A DNA stretch of 64,000 nucleotides. Origin: Anaerofilum faecale. GTDB taxonomy: Bacteria > Bacillota > Clostridia > Oscillospirales > Ruminococcaceae. Location of the stretch: assembly GCA_019114265.1 (NCBI GenBank), contig DXFV01000008.1:62001-126000 (forward strand), read 5' to 3'. Shown here piece by piece: positions 22,451-30,475 of the stretch. Position 1 is the first letter of the stretch, and each line of letters starts with the position of its first letter. The position numbers and the translations under genes were made by a program. The notes under the pieces are model-generated. The model was given only the letters and a program-made list of their open reading frames with translations. It was not told the origin of the DNA and searched no databases.

Positions 22451-23159
22451 ATCCGACCGAATGCTGACCATCCTCACACCACAGGGCGTGGTCAGCGCGT
22501 CGGCCAAGGGCAGCCTGCGGCTGAAAAGCAAGCTATTCAGCGCCTGCGGGCTGTTCTGCTATTCCGACTTCACCCTCTACGAAGGGCGGGACGGCGTGTA
22601 CAGTGTGGACGAGGCCCAGGTGCGCCGCGTCTTTTTCGAGCTGCGCAGCCGGGTGGAGGCGCTGGCGCTGGGCATGTACCTGGCCGAGCTGGCGGCCACT
22701 TTGCACCCCACCGGCGAGGAGGCCGCGGGGATGCTGCGCCTTTTGCTGAACACGCTGCATCTGATGTGCGAGGGGAAAAAAGACCTGTATCAGCTGCGGG
22801 CAGTGGCCGAGCTGCGGGGCCTTGCGATCGCCGGCTATATGCCGGATGTGGTGATGTGCGCAGGCTGCGGCCGGTATGAGGGCGGCGGCTTTTATCTGGA
22901 CATCGCCACCGGGGCGCTGTGGTGCCAGGAGTGCGCCGAAAAAAACGGCAATACGCCGAATCTGGACGCCGCCGCCCTGTCGGCGCTGCGGCACATCCTG
23001 CTGGCGGACGACAAGAAGATCTTTTCGTTTTCGCTGGCGCCGGCCAGCCTGCGCCGGCTGTGCTGGGCGTCCCAGATGCAGGTGCTGCAGGTGCTGGAGC
23101 GCCCGCCCAAAACACTGGAATTTCTAAACTCTGTTTTACCATACGAGGATATCAAATGA
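22401..23159 (+). CDS. recO: DNA repair protein RecO
   Basis: A 252-residue recombination mediator that loads RecA with RecR and binds single-stranded DNA. The N-terminal OB domain starts TTPGLVLREVKFRESDRMLTILTPQGV, and the C-terminal zinc finger is visible as CAGCGRYEGGGFYLD...LWCQEC. Two ATGs (22401 and 22407) are possible; GGAAAGAGCGGGAACAGG precedes both and the first is slightly better placed. The gene overlaps yqzL at its start and mutS2 at its end (ATGA at 23156-23159). Confidence 0.92.
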   Translation: MQMTTPGLVLREVKFRESDRMLTILTPQGVVSASAKGSLRLKSKLFSACGLFCYSDFTLYEGRDGVYSVDEAQVRRVFFELRSRVEALALGMYLAELAATLHPTGEEAAGMLRLLLNTLHLMCEGKKDLYQLRAVAELRGLAIAGYMPDVVMCAGCGRYEGGGFYLDIATGALWCQECAEKNGNTPNLDAAALSALRHILLADDKKIFSFSLAPASLRRLCWASQMQVLQVLERPPKTLEFLNSVLPYEDIK

Positions 23160-25549
23160 CACAGCAAAAATACTATACGGCACTGGAGCTGGACAAGATC
23201 CTCTCCCGTGCGGCGGCGCTTGTCTGCTGCCCGCAGGCGAGGCAGATGCTGCTGGAGCAGCCGGCCGCCGACAACGCCGACGAAGAACGCTTTGCCCTCT
23301 CCCAGACCGACGCGGTGACCTGCCTGCTGCTGAAAAACGGCAGCCCGCGGTTTGCGCCGGTGGAGGGGATGGAGGAGGTGGTGCAGCGCGCCTGCAAGGG
23401 CGGCATCCTGTCGATGGCCGAGCTGCTGCGCGCGGCGACGATGCTGCGCAACTTCCGCACCCTGAACGAGTGGTACCACCTCACCGAGCACGATATGCTG
23501 CCGGTGGACGATCTGTTCTACGGCATGACCGCCCAGCCCGCGCTGGAAAAGCAGATCACCGAGGCGATCCTGTCGGAGGAGGAGATGGCCGACACCGCCA
23601 GCGACGAGCTGTACCAGCTGCGCCGCAAGATCCGCCAGACCGAAAGCAATATCCGCGACCGGCTGGACTCGATGATCAAAAACCCCAACTCGAATAAATA
23701 CTTGCAGGACGCCGTCGTTTCCATCCGAAACGGCCGCTTCGTGGTGCCGGTCAAGGCCGAGTTCCGCGGCGAGGTGGGCGGCGTCATCCACGACGTTTCC
23801 TCCTCCGGCGCCACCCTGTTCGTCGAGCCGACGGCGGTGGTGGAGGCGAACGCCAAGATCATGCAGCTGCGCAGCCAGGAAGCCGCCGAAATCGAGCGCA
23901 TCCTGGAGGCGTTCACCAGCCAGATCGCCCAGCAGGAAGCGCCCATCCGCTTTGGCTACAGCTGTATGCTGCAGATCGACGTGCTGCTGGCCAAGGCAAA
24001 GCTGGCGCTGGAGATGAACGCCAACCTTCCCGACGTCACCGACGCAGGCTGGTTCAGCCTGAAAAAGGCGCGTCATCCCCTCATCGACCCGGCCAAGGTG
24101 GTCCCCATCGACGTCGAGCTGGGCCGGGAATACGACACGATGGTCATCACCGGCCCGAACACCGGCGGCAAGACGGTCACCCTGAAAACGGCCGGTCTGC
24201 TCTGCGCGATGGCACAGCATGGCCTGCTGGTGCCGGTGCAGGCGGGCAGCACCGTCTGTGTTTTCCGCGACTATCTGGTGGACATCGGCGACGAGCAGAG
24301 CATCGAACAGAGCCTGTCCACCTTCTCCGGCCACATCCGCAACATTGTTGGTATTCTGGAAACGGCGGGGCCCGGCGCGCTGGTGCTGCTGGACGAGCTG
24401 GGAGCCGGCACCGACCCCGCCGAGGGCGCGGCGCTGGCGGTGAGCATCATCGAGCGTCTGCGCCGCGCAGGCGCCCGCATCATGGCCACCACCCACTATG
24501 CCGAGATGAAGGTGTTTGCGCTGGAAACCCCCGGCGTGCAGAACGCCAGCTGCGAGTTCGACGTCGAGAGCCTGCGCCCCACCTATAAGCTCAGCGTGGG
24601 CGTGCCGGGCAAATCGAACGCCTTCCTCATCAGCGAAAAGCTGGGCCTTCCCGCCGAGGTCATCGCGGCGGCCAATGTGCATCTGTCCAGCGACGACAAG
24701 CGGCTGGACAGCGTGCTGGCCAAACTGGAGGATCTGAAGATCCAGCTGAAGGCCCGCCAGGACGAGATCGAACAGCTGAAGTACGACGCCGAGCACCAGC
24801 TGGAGTCTGCGCGCAAGCAGCGCGACGCCCTCATCAAGCAGGGCGAGACCGAGCTGGAAGCCGCCCGCCTGAAAGCCCGCACCATGACCCAGGAGGTGCA
24901 GCAGAACGCCTACGCCCTGATGGACGAGATGCGCAGGCTGCAGAAGGACGAGAAGGCGTCGGCCGCCCAGAAGGCGCAGCGCGCCCGCGAAATCGCACGC
25001 AAGGACGCCGAAAAGCTGTTCGGCAAAACCGACGTGGTGCACAACGTCCCGCGCGAGTTCACGCCGCTGAAGAGCGTGAAGATCGGCCAGGAGGTCTGCA
25101 TCGCCGAGCTGGATCAGCTGGCGGTGGTGTCGGCGCTGCCCGACCGCCATGGCATGGTGGAGGTGCGCGCCGGCATTCTGCGCACCAAGGTGCCGCTGTC
25201 CGGCCTGTGCGCCCCCGCCAAGGAGAAAAAGGAGCAGCCCCGCAAGCAGACCGGCCGCCCGGCCGGCCGCAGCGCCACCGTGCAGCGCTCTGCCTCCAGC
25301 CGCGACGCCCGCATGGAGATCAACCTGCTGGGCATGACGGTGGAGGAGGCGCTGATGGAGGTGGACCAGTTCATCGACCATGCGGTGCTGAACAATATCA
25401 CCCCCATCTACCTGATCCACGGCAAGGGCACCGGTGCGCTGCGCAGCGCCATCCATGCCCATCTGCGCGGCCACCGCAACGTGGCCAGCTTCCGCCTGGG
25501 CCGCTACGGCGAGGGCGAGGCCGGTGTGACGGTTGTGGAGCTGAAGTGA
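23156..25549 (+). CDS. mutS2: Endonuclease MutS2 / ribosome-rescue ATPase
   Basis: A 797-residue protein of the MutS2 type. Walker A is GPNTGGKT (333-340), Walker B-like LVLLDELGAGTDPAEGAAL follows, and TTHYAEMK is the family H-loop. A charged coiled coil (about 500-630) leads to a KOW-like basic segment and a C-terminal Smr nuclease domain beginning MEINLLGMTVEEAL and containing HGKGTGALR. MutS2 suppresses homologous recombination and, in Bacillus, binds collided ribosomes. The start overlaps recO by ATGA. A basic Ala/Arg-rich linker (PRKQTGRPAGRSATVQRS) precedes the Smr domain. Confidence 0.95.
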   Translation: MTQQKYYTALELDKILSRAAALVCCPQARQMLLEQPAADNADEERFALSQTDAVTCLLLKNGSPRFAPVEGMEEVVQRACKGGILSMAELLRAATMLRNFRTLNEWYHLTEHDMLPVDDLFYGMTAQPALEKQITEAILSEEEMADTASDELYQLRRKIRQTESNIRDRLDSMIKNPNSNKYLQDAVVSIRNGRFVVPVKAEFRGEVGGVIHDVSSSGATLFVEPTAVVEANAKIMQLRSQEAAEIERILEAFTSQIAQQEAPIRFGYSCMLQIDVLLAKAKLALEMNANLPDVTDAGWFSLKKARHPLIDPAKVVPIDVELGREYDTMVITGPNTGGKTVTLKTAGLLCAMAQHGLLVPVQAGSTVCVFRDYLVDIGDEQSIEQSLSTFSGHIRNIVGILETAGPGALVLLDELGAGTDPAEGAALAVSIIERLRRAGARIMATTHYAEMKVFALETPGVQNASCEFDVESLRPTYKLSVGVPGKSNAFLISEKLGLPAEVIAAANVHLSSDDKRLDSVLAKLEDLKIQLKARQDEIEQLKYDAEHQLESARKQRDALIKQGETELEAARLKARTMTQEVQQNAYALMDEMRRLQKDEKASAAQKAQRAREIARKDAEKLFGKTDVVHNVPREFTPLKSVKIGQEVCIAELDQLAVVSALPDRHGMVEVRAGILRTKVPLSGLCAPAKEKKEQPRKQTGRPAGRSATVQRSASSRDARMEINLLGMTVEEALMEVDQFIDHAVLNNITPIYLIHGKGTGALRSAIHAHLRGHRNVASFRLGRYGEGEAGVTVVELK

Positions 25550-25560
25550 GGAGAGATACG

Positions 25561-25998
25561 ATGACGGCCTGTGAATTGCTGGCTCCGCTGGAAGGCGGAC
25601 GCAAGATGGTGCTGGCCACCGCCGGAGCGGACGGCCCCAGCGCCCGGATGATGAGCGTGATCGTGCGGGAAGGCTGCCTTTATTTTCAAACCGACCGCAC
25701 CATGCGCAAATACCGGCAGCTTGCCGCCCGGCCGCGCGCCGCGTTCTGCGTTGACAACTGGCAGCTGGAAGGCGAGTGCACACTGCTGGGCCACCCTGCG
25801 CAGCACGAATGGTTCTGCCGCGCCTATCAGCAGGCCTTTCCCAGCTCGTTCCAGCGGTACACCATGCTGGAAGAGGAATGTCTGTTCCGGTTTGTGCCGC
25901 AGTATGCCGAGCGCTGGCTGTACGAAGAGGGGCAGCCGGTGCTGCTGCGCTGGTCCGGCGCAATAGGTGCAGTTGAAAAAGAACCCTATCGTCCATAA
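25561..25998 (+). CDS. Pyridoxamine 5'-phosphate oxidase-like flavoprotein
   Basis: A 145-residue split-barrel protein: RKMVLATAGADGPSARMMSVIVREGCLYFQTDRTMRKYRQL is the common FMN-binding half of the PNPOx-like family, where the R-M-M and T-D-R-T-x-R-K-Y segments contact the cofactor. Members bind FMN, F420 or haem and reduce varied substrates; the role here is not known. It starts 11 nt after mutS2, with GGAGAG upstream, and is followed by a strong terminator, so it is the last gene of the phoH-mutS2 run. Confidence 0.8.
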   Translation: MTACELLAPLEGGRKMVLATAGADGPSARMMSVIVREGCLYFQTDRTMRKYRQLAARPRAAFCVDNWQLEGECTLLGHPAQHEWFCRAYQQAFPSSFQRYTMLEEECLFRFVPQYAERWLYEEGQPVLLRWSGAIGAVEKEPYRP

Positions 25999-26022
25999 AA
26001 AAGCATAGCCCGATTTTCACGG

Positions 26023-26064
26023 CGCCCGCCGTACAGGAGGTTTCCTGTGCGGCGGGCGTTTTTT
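26023..26064 (+). terminator. Rho-independent terminator
   Basis: CGCCCGCC..ACAGGAG / CCTGT..GGCGGGCG stem (26023-26058) followed by TTTTTT. Confidence 0.9.
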
Positions 26065-26155
26065 GTATGCGCGGGGGGCAGAAACCCGTCGGCTTTTCTG
26101 GACCGACAGCTTTCTCGCCGCCGTCCGGGTACACTGAGACCCAGGAGGCGATGCC

Positions 26156-27031
26156 ATGAAAACGGTGGTGTATCTGGACGTGCTGCTGGGGGTGAACTTC
26201 ATCATCGGGTGGTTTCTGCTGCGCGCCGCCGGCCGCCTCACTTCCGCCTCGCCGCCCGCCTGGCGCATGTGGGCGGGCAGCGCCGCCGCCGCACTGTCCA
26301 CCCTCATCCTGCTGGCGCCGCCGCTGCCGCTGTGGGCCCAGACGGCGGCGCGCCTGGGCAGCGCGCTTGTGATCGTGGCCGTTGCGTTCGGGTACGGCGG
26401 ACTGCGCAGTTTCCTGCGGCGCACCGTGTGGTATTTTGTGCTGAACCTGCTGCTGGCCGGCGTGGTGTGCCTGGCACTGTACTGGTTCGGCCCGGGCGGG
26501 GTGGAGACGAACAACCTGGTCATCTACATCGACCTGTCCCCGCAGGTCCTCATTTTGTCGGTGCTGCTGGTCTGGCTGGCACTGCGCCTGATGGAACTGG
26601 TCTTTGCGCCGCCCTCCACCGCGCCGCTTTGGATGGAACTGGAATACGACGGCAAAAAGCTGCGCCTGCCTGCGCTGGGCGACACCGGATGCCGCCTGAA
26701 AGACCCGCTCACCGGACAGGGGGTGGTGCTGGTCTGGCTGGAAGCGGCGAAAGAGCTGCTGGGAGCCGGCCGTATGCAGGCAGCCCGCGCCTATCTCGCG
26801 GGAGAGGTGCCGGAGGATGCGGCCGGGCTTCGCCTGGTGCCGTGCGGGACCGCCGCAGGCCCTGCCCTGCTGCCGGCCTTCGGCGGGGTGGAAATGCGTC
26901 TGCGGCAGGGACACAGGGCGCTGCGCAGGCGCCGGGTGACGATGGCGCTCAGTCCGCACCCGTTCCAGCCCGGCGATCATCCGGCGCTGGCCGGAGCCGA
27001 CTGGCTGGAACAGCTGCAGGAATCGTGCTGA
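26156..27031 (+). CDS. spoIIGA: Sigma-E processing peptidase SpoIIGA
   Basis: A 291-residue membrane protease that cleaves the pro-sequence of sigma-E in the mother cell once engulfment starts. The N-terminal half has about five hydrophobic helices (MKTVVYLDVLLGVNFIIGWFLL is the typical first helix). The C-terminal domain is an aspartic-protease half: ALGDTGCRLKDPLTGQGVVLV with the catalytic D176 in the D-T-G motif. LVPCGTAAG and RVTMALSP.PF are also conserved. GGAGG precedes the ATG. It lies 18 nt before its substrate gene sigE. A TACACT hexamer at about 26133 could be a -10, but no clear 0A box or -35 is seen. Confidence 0.9.
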   Translation: MKTVVYLDVLLGVNFIIGWFLLRAAGRLTSASPPAWRMWAGSAAAALSTLILLAPPLPLWAQTAARLGSALVIVAVAFGYGGLRSFLRRTVWYFVLNLLLAGVVCLALYWFGPGGVETNNLVIYIDLSPQVLILSVLLVWLALRLMELVFAPPSTAPLWMELEYDGKKLRLPALGDTGCRLKDPLTGQGVVLVWLEAAKELLGAGRMQAARAYLAGEVPEDAAGLRLVPCGTAAGPALLPAFGGVEMRLRQGHRALRRRRVTMALSPHPFQPGDHPALAGADWLEQLQESC

Positions 27032-27049
27032 GAGAAAGAAGGAGAGAGA

Positions 27050-27766
27050 ATGGACAGGATCCAACAATGGGCGGTGTGGCTGTGGAGCCGCGTGATGGCA
27101 GGATTGACCGCACCGGGCGGCGCATACTACATCAACGGTCCCGACACCCTCCCGCCGCCTCTCACGCCCGAGGAGGAAAAGGTGGTGTTCGAGGGCCTTT
27201 CGCAGGGGAGGCAGAGCTGCCGCGACCTGCTCATCACCCACAATCTGCGGCTGGTGGTGTATATCGCCAAAAAGTTCGAGTCCAGCGGCGTGCCCATCGA
27301 GGACATCATCTCGATCGGCACCATCGGGCTGATCAAGGCGGTGAATACATTCGTCCCCGAAAAAAAGATCAAGCTGGCCACCTACGCCAGCCGCTGCATC
27401 GAGAACGAGATCCTGATGTACCTGCGCAAGAGCAGCAACCGCCGCCAGGAGGCCAGCATCGACGAACCGCTCAACACCGACGCCGACGGCAACGAGCTTC
27501 TCCTGTCGGACATTCTGGGCAGCGACCAGAACCTGGTGGGCGCACAGCTGGAGCAGGACGCCGAGCGCCAGACCCTGCTGGCCGCGGTGGACGCCCTGCC
27601 GCCGCGGGAAAAGCAGATCATGTGCATGCGGTTCGGCCTGCGCGGCCAGCCGGAGCACACCCAGAAGCAGGTGGCCGACTGCATCGGCATCTCCCAGAGC
27701 TATATCTCGCGCCTGGAAAAGCGCATCATCCACCGTCTGCGCCAGCAGCTGGAGCAGACCATCTGA
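27050..27766 (+). CDS. sigE: RNA polymerase sporulation sigma-E precursor
   Basis: A 238-residue sigma-70-family factor. An N-terminal extension of about 30 residues (MDRIQQWAVWLWSRVM...) is the hydrophobic pro-sequence removed by SpoIIGA. Region 2 reads LLITHNLRLVVYIAKKFESSGVPIEDIISIGTIGLIKAV, the core -10 element contains ATYASRCIENEILMYLRK, and region 4 ends ISQSYISRLEKRIIHRLRQQ. Sigma-E directs the first mother-cell programme. It follows spoIIGA by 18 nt with AAGGAGAGA before the ATG and has its own terminator. Confidence 0.95.
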   Translation: MDRIQQWAVWLWSRVMAGLTAPGGAYYINGPDTLPPPLTPEEEKVVFEGLSQGRQSCRDLLITHNLRLVVYIAKKFESSGVPIEDIISIGTIGLIKAVNTFVPEKKIKLATYASRCIENEILMYLRKSSNRRQEASIDEPLNTDADGNELLLSDILGSDQNLVGAQLEQDAERQTLLAAVDALPPREKQIMCMRFGLRGQPEHTQKQVADCIGISQSYISRLEKRIIHRLRQQLEQTI

Positions 27767-27770
27767 AAAA

Positions 27771-27814
27771 CGCCTCCGCGTTCCTGCAAAAAGGAGATGC
27801 GGAGGCATTTTTTT
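27771..27814. terminator. Terminator after sigE, probably bidirectional
   Basis: GCCTCCGC (27772-27779) pairs with GCGGAGGC (27799-27806); TTTTTTT on the plus strand, and the left flank is A-rich so it can also end the converging gene at 27816. Confidence 0.85.
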
Positions 27815-27815
27815 G

Positions 27816-28319
27816 TCAGGCGGTGAGCCGGGCTGCGCTCTCGCGCACAAACAGGTCGATCAAGCCGCCCATCATGGTCATCTCGGTCTGGTCCATATAC
27901 AGCGAATACAGAAAGCCGTCCTTTTCCCAGTTCATCATCTCCGGGCCGCCGTGGCTGTGATACACCTGCACCTCCACGCCCGCCACCTGTGCGGTGCGGC
28001 TGGTTTTGAAATCCATCGGCGAGCGCCGCCCGATGCTGCGCCCGGCGCCGTTGTCCACCGCCACCCGCAGCCAGGCGGTGCGGTCCGGGACGATGTGCAT
28101 CTCGACCTCGGCGATCGAGCCGTTCACAAGGCGGCTGCGCCCGGTCTGCACCATCGGTTCGCCGGGCAGGCTGGTGATCTCGAACCCGGCGCGCGGAGTG
28201 AAATCCAGCCCGCACCAGGGCGTCGAGACCTCTTTGCCGTCCTGGTGCAGCAGCCACAGATAAAACAAAATGGCAGCCAGCAGGATCACGCCGGTTGCGA
28301 CCCAAACACTGTTCATCAT
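27816..28319 (-). CDS. Uncharacterised membrane-anchored protein
   Basis: A 167-residue protein with one N-terminal transmembrane helix (about 4-24, VWVATGVILLAAILFYLWLL) and an outward-facing domain of about 140 residues. The latter contains CGLDFTPRAGFEITSLPGEP, a DNGAG segment and EKDGFLYSLYMDQTEMTMMGGLIDLF, the last resembling the closing strand-helix of DUF4367-type domains, though I do not name it with confidence. It sits between sigE and sigG on the opposite strand; such a position hints at sporulation but is not proof. Two adjacent ATGs (28319, 28316) follow GGAGGG. Confidence 0.68.
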   Translation of the reverse strand: MMNSVWVATGVILLAAILFYLWLLHQDGKEVSTPWCGLDFTPRAGFEITSLPGEPMVQTGRSRLVNGSIAEVEMHIVPDRTAWLRVAVDNGAGRSIGRRSPMDFKTSRTAQVAGVEVQVYHSHGGPEMMNWEKDGFLYSLYMDQTEMTMMGGLIDLFVRESAARLTA

Positions 28320-28390
28320 GCGTTCCCTCCTTTTGCGCATGCTATGCAGCGCGGCGCAAAAGGGTGCAGCTTTTTCCAGCCGGGCGGCGC

Positions 28391-28420
28391 GGATATTTGC
28401 GGCCGGCTTCGGCCATACTG
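28391..28420 (+). promoter_or_regulatory. Sigma-F/sigma-G type promoter of sigG
   Basis: GGATA (28391-28395), 18-nt spacer, CATACTG (28414-28420). The forespore consensus for sigma-G is GnATR-N18-CATnnTA, so only the last base differs. In Bacillus sigG is transcribed by sigma-F and then by sigma-G itself. The start codon lies about 34 nt after the predicted start site. Confidence 0.6.
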
Positions 28421-28460
28421 ACCGTGACACGGACACAAACCAGAAAAGGAAGTGGCGCGG

Positions 28461-29231
28461 ATGTATGGCAACCAGGTGGAGATCTGCGGGGTGAACACCG
28501 GCGCGCTGCCGGTGCTGACCGAGCGCGAGAAAACCGAGCTTCTGCTGCGCATCAAAATGGGCGACCGGGCGGCGCGGCAGAAGATGATCAACGGCAATCT
28601 GCGGCTGGTGCTGAGCGTGGTGCAGAAGTTCACAGGGCGCGGCGAGAACCCGGACGACCTGTTCCAGGTGGGCTGCATCGGGCTCATCAAGGCCATCGAC
28701 CACTTCGACCCCACGCTGGGGGTGCGCTTTTCCACCTACGGCGTGCCGATGATCATCGGGGAGATCCGCCGTTTTCTGCGCGACAACAATCCTCTGCGGG
28801 TCAGCCGGTCGGTGCGGGACGTGGCCAGCCGGGCGATGCGCGCCAAGGAGCAGCTGCAAAAGAAGCTGGGCCAGGAGCCGACCATCCAGCAGATCGCGGC
28901 CGAGGTCGGCCTGCCGCAGCAGACGGTCACACTGGCGCTGGAATCGGTGGTGGACCCGGTGTCGCTGTACGAGCCGGTCTACCGCGACGGCAGCGACACG
29001 ATGTATGTGATGGATCAGATCCCCGCGGGCGGGGGAGAGGAGAGCTGGATCAGCCGCATCCAGTTCCGCGACACGGTCCAGCGCCTGACGCCGCGGCAGA
29101 AGCGGATCATGTCGCTGCGGTACCTGTCCGGCAAGACCCAGACCGAGGTCGCCCGGCAGATCGGCATCAGCCAGGCGCAGGTGAGCCGGCTGGAAAAAAA
29201 CGCGCTGGACCACATCCGCTCCGAGATGTGA
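28461..29231 (+). CDS. sigG: RNA polymerase sporulation sigma-G
   Basis: A 256-residue late-forespore sigma factor. The N-terminus MYGNQVEICGVNTGALPVL matches the nearly invariant sigma-G start ('KVEICGVDTSKLPVL'). Region 2 contains LFQVGCIGLIKAIDHFDPTLGVRFSTYGVPMIIGEIRR, region 3 EPTIQQIAAEVGLP and region 4 RQIGISQAQVSRLEKNAL. It controls spore-coat protection, SASPs and germination genes in the family, and here probably spoIVB (44174). ATG 28461 is chosen, with AAGGA 10 nt upstream, over a GTG three codons earlier that sits too close to that site. Confidence 0.95.
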   Translation: MYGNQVEICGVNTGALPVLTEREKTELLLRIKMGDRAARQKMINGNLRLVLSVVQKFTGRGENPDDLFQVGCIGLIKAIDHFDPTLGVRFSTYGVPMIIGEIRRFLRDNNPLRVSRSVRDVASRAMRAKEQLQKKLGQEPTIQQIAAEVGLPQQTVTLALESVVDPVSLYEPVYRDGSDTMYVMDQIPAGGGEESWISRIQFRDTVQRLTPRQKRIMSLRYLSGKTQTEVARQIGISQAQVSRLEKNALDHIRSEM

Positions 29232-29251
29232 TGCGCGTTCTCACGCAAACA

Positions 29252-29290
29252 CAAAACCGGCCCGGTGTCCGTTTACGGATACCGGGCCGG
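29252..29290. terminator. Hairpin between sigG and the HAD gene
   Basis: CCGGCCCGGTGTCCG / CGGATACCGGGCCGG stem; on the minus strand it is followed by TTTTGTGTTT, so it best serves the HAD gene, and it may also stop sigG transcripts. Confidence 0.7.
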
Positions 29291-29296
29291 CGGCGG

Positions 29297-29929
29297 TCAG
29301 GCTTCTTTTTGGGGGCCGAAGCGCATGTTTATGCCGTTGTCTGCCAGCGTCTGCACCAGCGATTCCACGCCCTGGAACTGGATGCTGTTGATGCCCAGGT
29401 CGTAGGCGGCCTTCACGTTCACCGCGCTGTCGTCGATGAAGATCGTCTCCTCCCGGCGCAGCTTGTAGCGCTTGAGCAGCGTCTCATAGATGAGGGGGTT
29501 CGGCTTGTTGGCGTGCACCTCCCAGCTGGCCACGCCGCCGTCGAACAGCTGCCAGAAGCTGCGCTGTTCCAGCGTGGCCATCACGTCCACCGCGATGTTG
29601 GACAGATAATACAGCTGATAGCCGTTGCGGCGCAGCTCCTTCATCACGGCCACCACATCCTTCTGGGTGCGCAGCATGCTGAACCAGTCGTCCAGGATGG
29701 CCTGCACCTCAAACTGATGCCCGGCGGCCTTGGCGCGCGCCAGCATGGCGGCGTCGGCTTCTTCGCGGGTGCACTCGCCGGCGTCCAGCATCCTCCACTC
29801 GTTGGTGCCGAAGGTCAGGTCGTACAGGGTGGATTCCAGCACTTCGTCAAAAAAACGGTCGGCGAGAAAATTGTGCGGGTCAAATCCCACCACAACGCCG
29901 CCCAGGTCGAATACGATGTTTTGGTACAT
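29297..29929 (-). CDS. HAD-superfamily hydrolase (IA type)
   Basis: A 210-residue phosphatase-like protein. HAD motif I is VFDLGGVVVGFD (nucleophile D8), motif II is YYLSNI, motif III includes ANKPNPLIYETLLKRYKL and motif IV is IFIDDSAVNVKAA. The helical cap lies between motifs I and II. IA-type HAD enzymes dephosphorylate small metabolites; the substrate here is unknown. The ATG at 29929 follows AGGAGG by 9 nt and gives the usual short N-terminus. Transcribed alone from the promoter at 29983-30011. Confidence 0.86.
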   Translation of the reverse strand: MYQNIVFDLGGVVVGFDPHNFLADRFFDEVLESTLYDLTFGTNEWRMLDAGECTREEADAAMLARAKAAGHQFEVQAILDDWFSMLRTQKDVVAVMKELRRNGYQLYYLSNIAVDVMATLEQRSFWQLFDGGVASWEVHANKPNPLIYETLLKRYKLRREETIFIDDSAVNVKAAYDLGINSIQFQGVESLVQTLADNGINMRFGPQKEA

Positions 29930-29982
29930 ATCGTCACAGCCTCCTGGCAATCTCTCATTTGCACCGCAAAGCGGTTTTTCTC

Positions 29983-30011
29983 ATTATATAGGGTTTTGCG
30001 CCGCTTGTCAA
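29983..30011 (-). promoter_or_regulatory. Strong sigma-A promoter of the HAD gene
   Basis: Minus strand: consensus TTGACA (30011-30006), 17-nt spacer, consensus TATAAT (29988-29983). Confidence 0.88.
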
Positions 30012-30067
30012 AACCGTGCATTCCGGGGCGGCCCCGCGCATACAGATAGGGCAGGGAGGTGAGCGCG

Positions 30068-30370
30068 ATGACGCTGCAGGAATTGCACAAAAAGGATGTC
30101 ATCAATATCCGCACCGGGGAGAACCTGGGCCGCCCGGACGACCTGACCTTCCGCCCGCAGGACGCGCTGGTACAGGGCCTTGTGCTGCGCGGACGGCCGC
30201 GGCTGTTCGGCCTTCTGGGCAAAGGGGAGGACCTGTGTGTGGACTGGAGCCAGATCGTCACCATCGGCGCCGACACCGTGCTGGTGGAGCTGCCGGGCGC
30301 CTGCCAGGCGCCGGAAGGCACCCTGTTCCAGCTGAAAACCGCGGTGGTGGGCCGCCCCGAAAAAGCGTGA
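30068..30370 (+). CDS. ylmC: YlmC/YmxH-type PRC-barrel sporulation protein
   Basis: A 100-residue protein with a PRC-barrel-like core: LHKKDVINIRTGENLGRPDDLTFRPQDALVQGLVLRGR followed by KGEDLCVDWSQIVTIGADTVLVEL. These are the marks of the YlmC/YmxH family, often found next to sigG in clostridia and listed as sporulation-associated; the molecular role is unknown. ATG 30068 follows GGGAGGT by 7 nt; a GTG three codons earlier is less well placed. Confidence 0.82.
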   Translation: MTLQELHKKDVINIRTGENLGRPDDLTFRPQDALVQGLVLRGRPRLFGLLGKGEDLCVDWSQIVTIGADTVLVELPGACQAPEGTLFQLKTAVVGRPEKA

Positions 30371-30407
30371 AAGATGTCTATCCCGGCTTTTCTCCTTTTG
30401 TGAAATG

Positions 30408-30416
30408 TGCTATAAT
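30408..30416 (+). promoter_or_regulatory. Extended -10 promoter of the LtaS-like gene
   Basis: TGCTATAAT: a TGn extension with a consensus -10; the -35 region (TTTTCT at about 30388) is weak, as usual for extended -10 promoters. About 60 nt before the start codon. Confidence 0.58.
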
Positions 30417-30475
30417 AGTGGCTGTTTATCTGCGGGCCGTGCACAGCGCGCCCGCATTGCAAAGGAGAGAGCAAC

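Noticed and set aside
26100..26155. Spo0A-activated promoter for spoIIGA-sigE
   Set aside because: Only a TACACT hexamer is visible. No 0A box (TTTGTCGAA-like) and no -35 at the expected 21-22 nt spacing were found, so it is not listed.
22892..27850. Very long open frame (over 1600 codons) on the minus strand opposite recO, mutS2, spoIIGA and sigE
   Set aside because: High GC removes stop codons from the antisense frame. The composition is Val/Gly/Gln/His-rich with no recognisable domain, and the plus strand carries well-known genes throughout.
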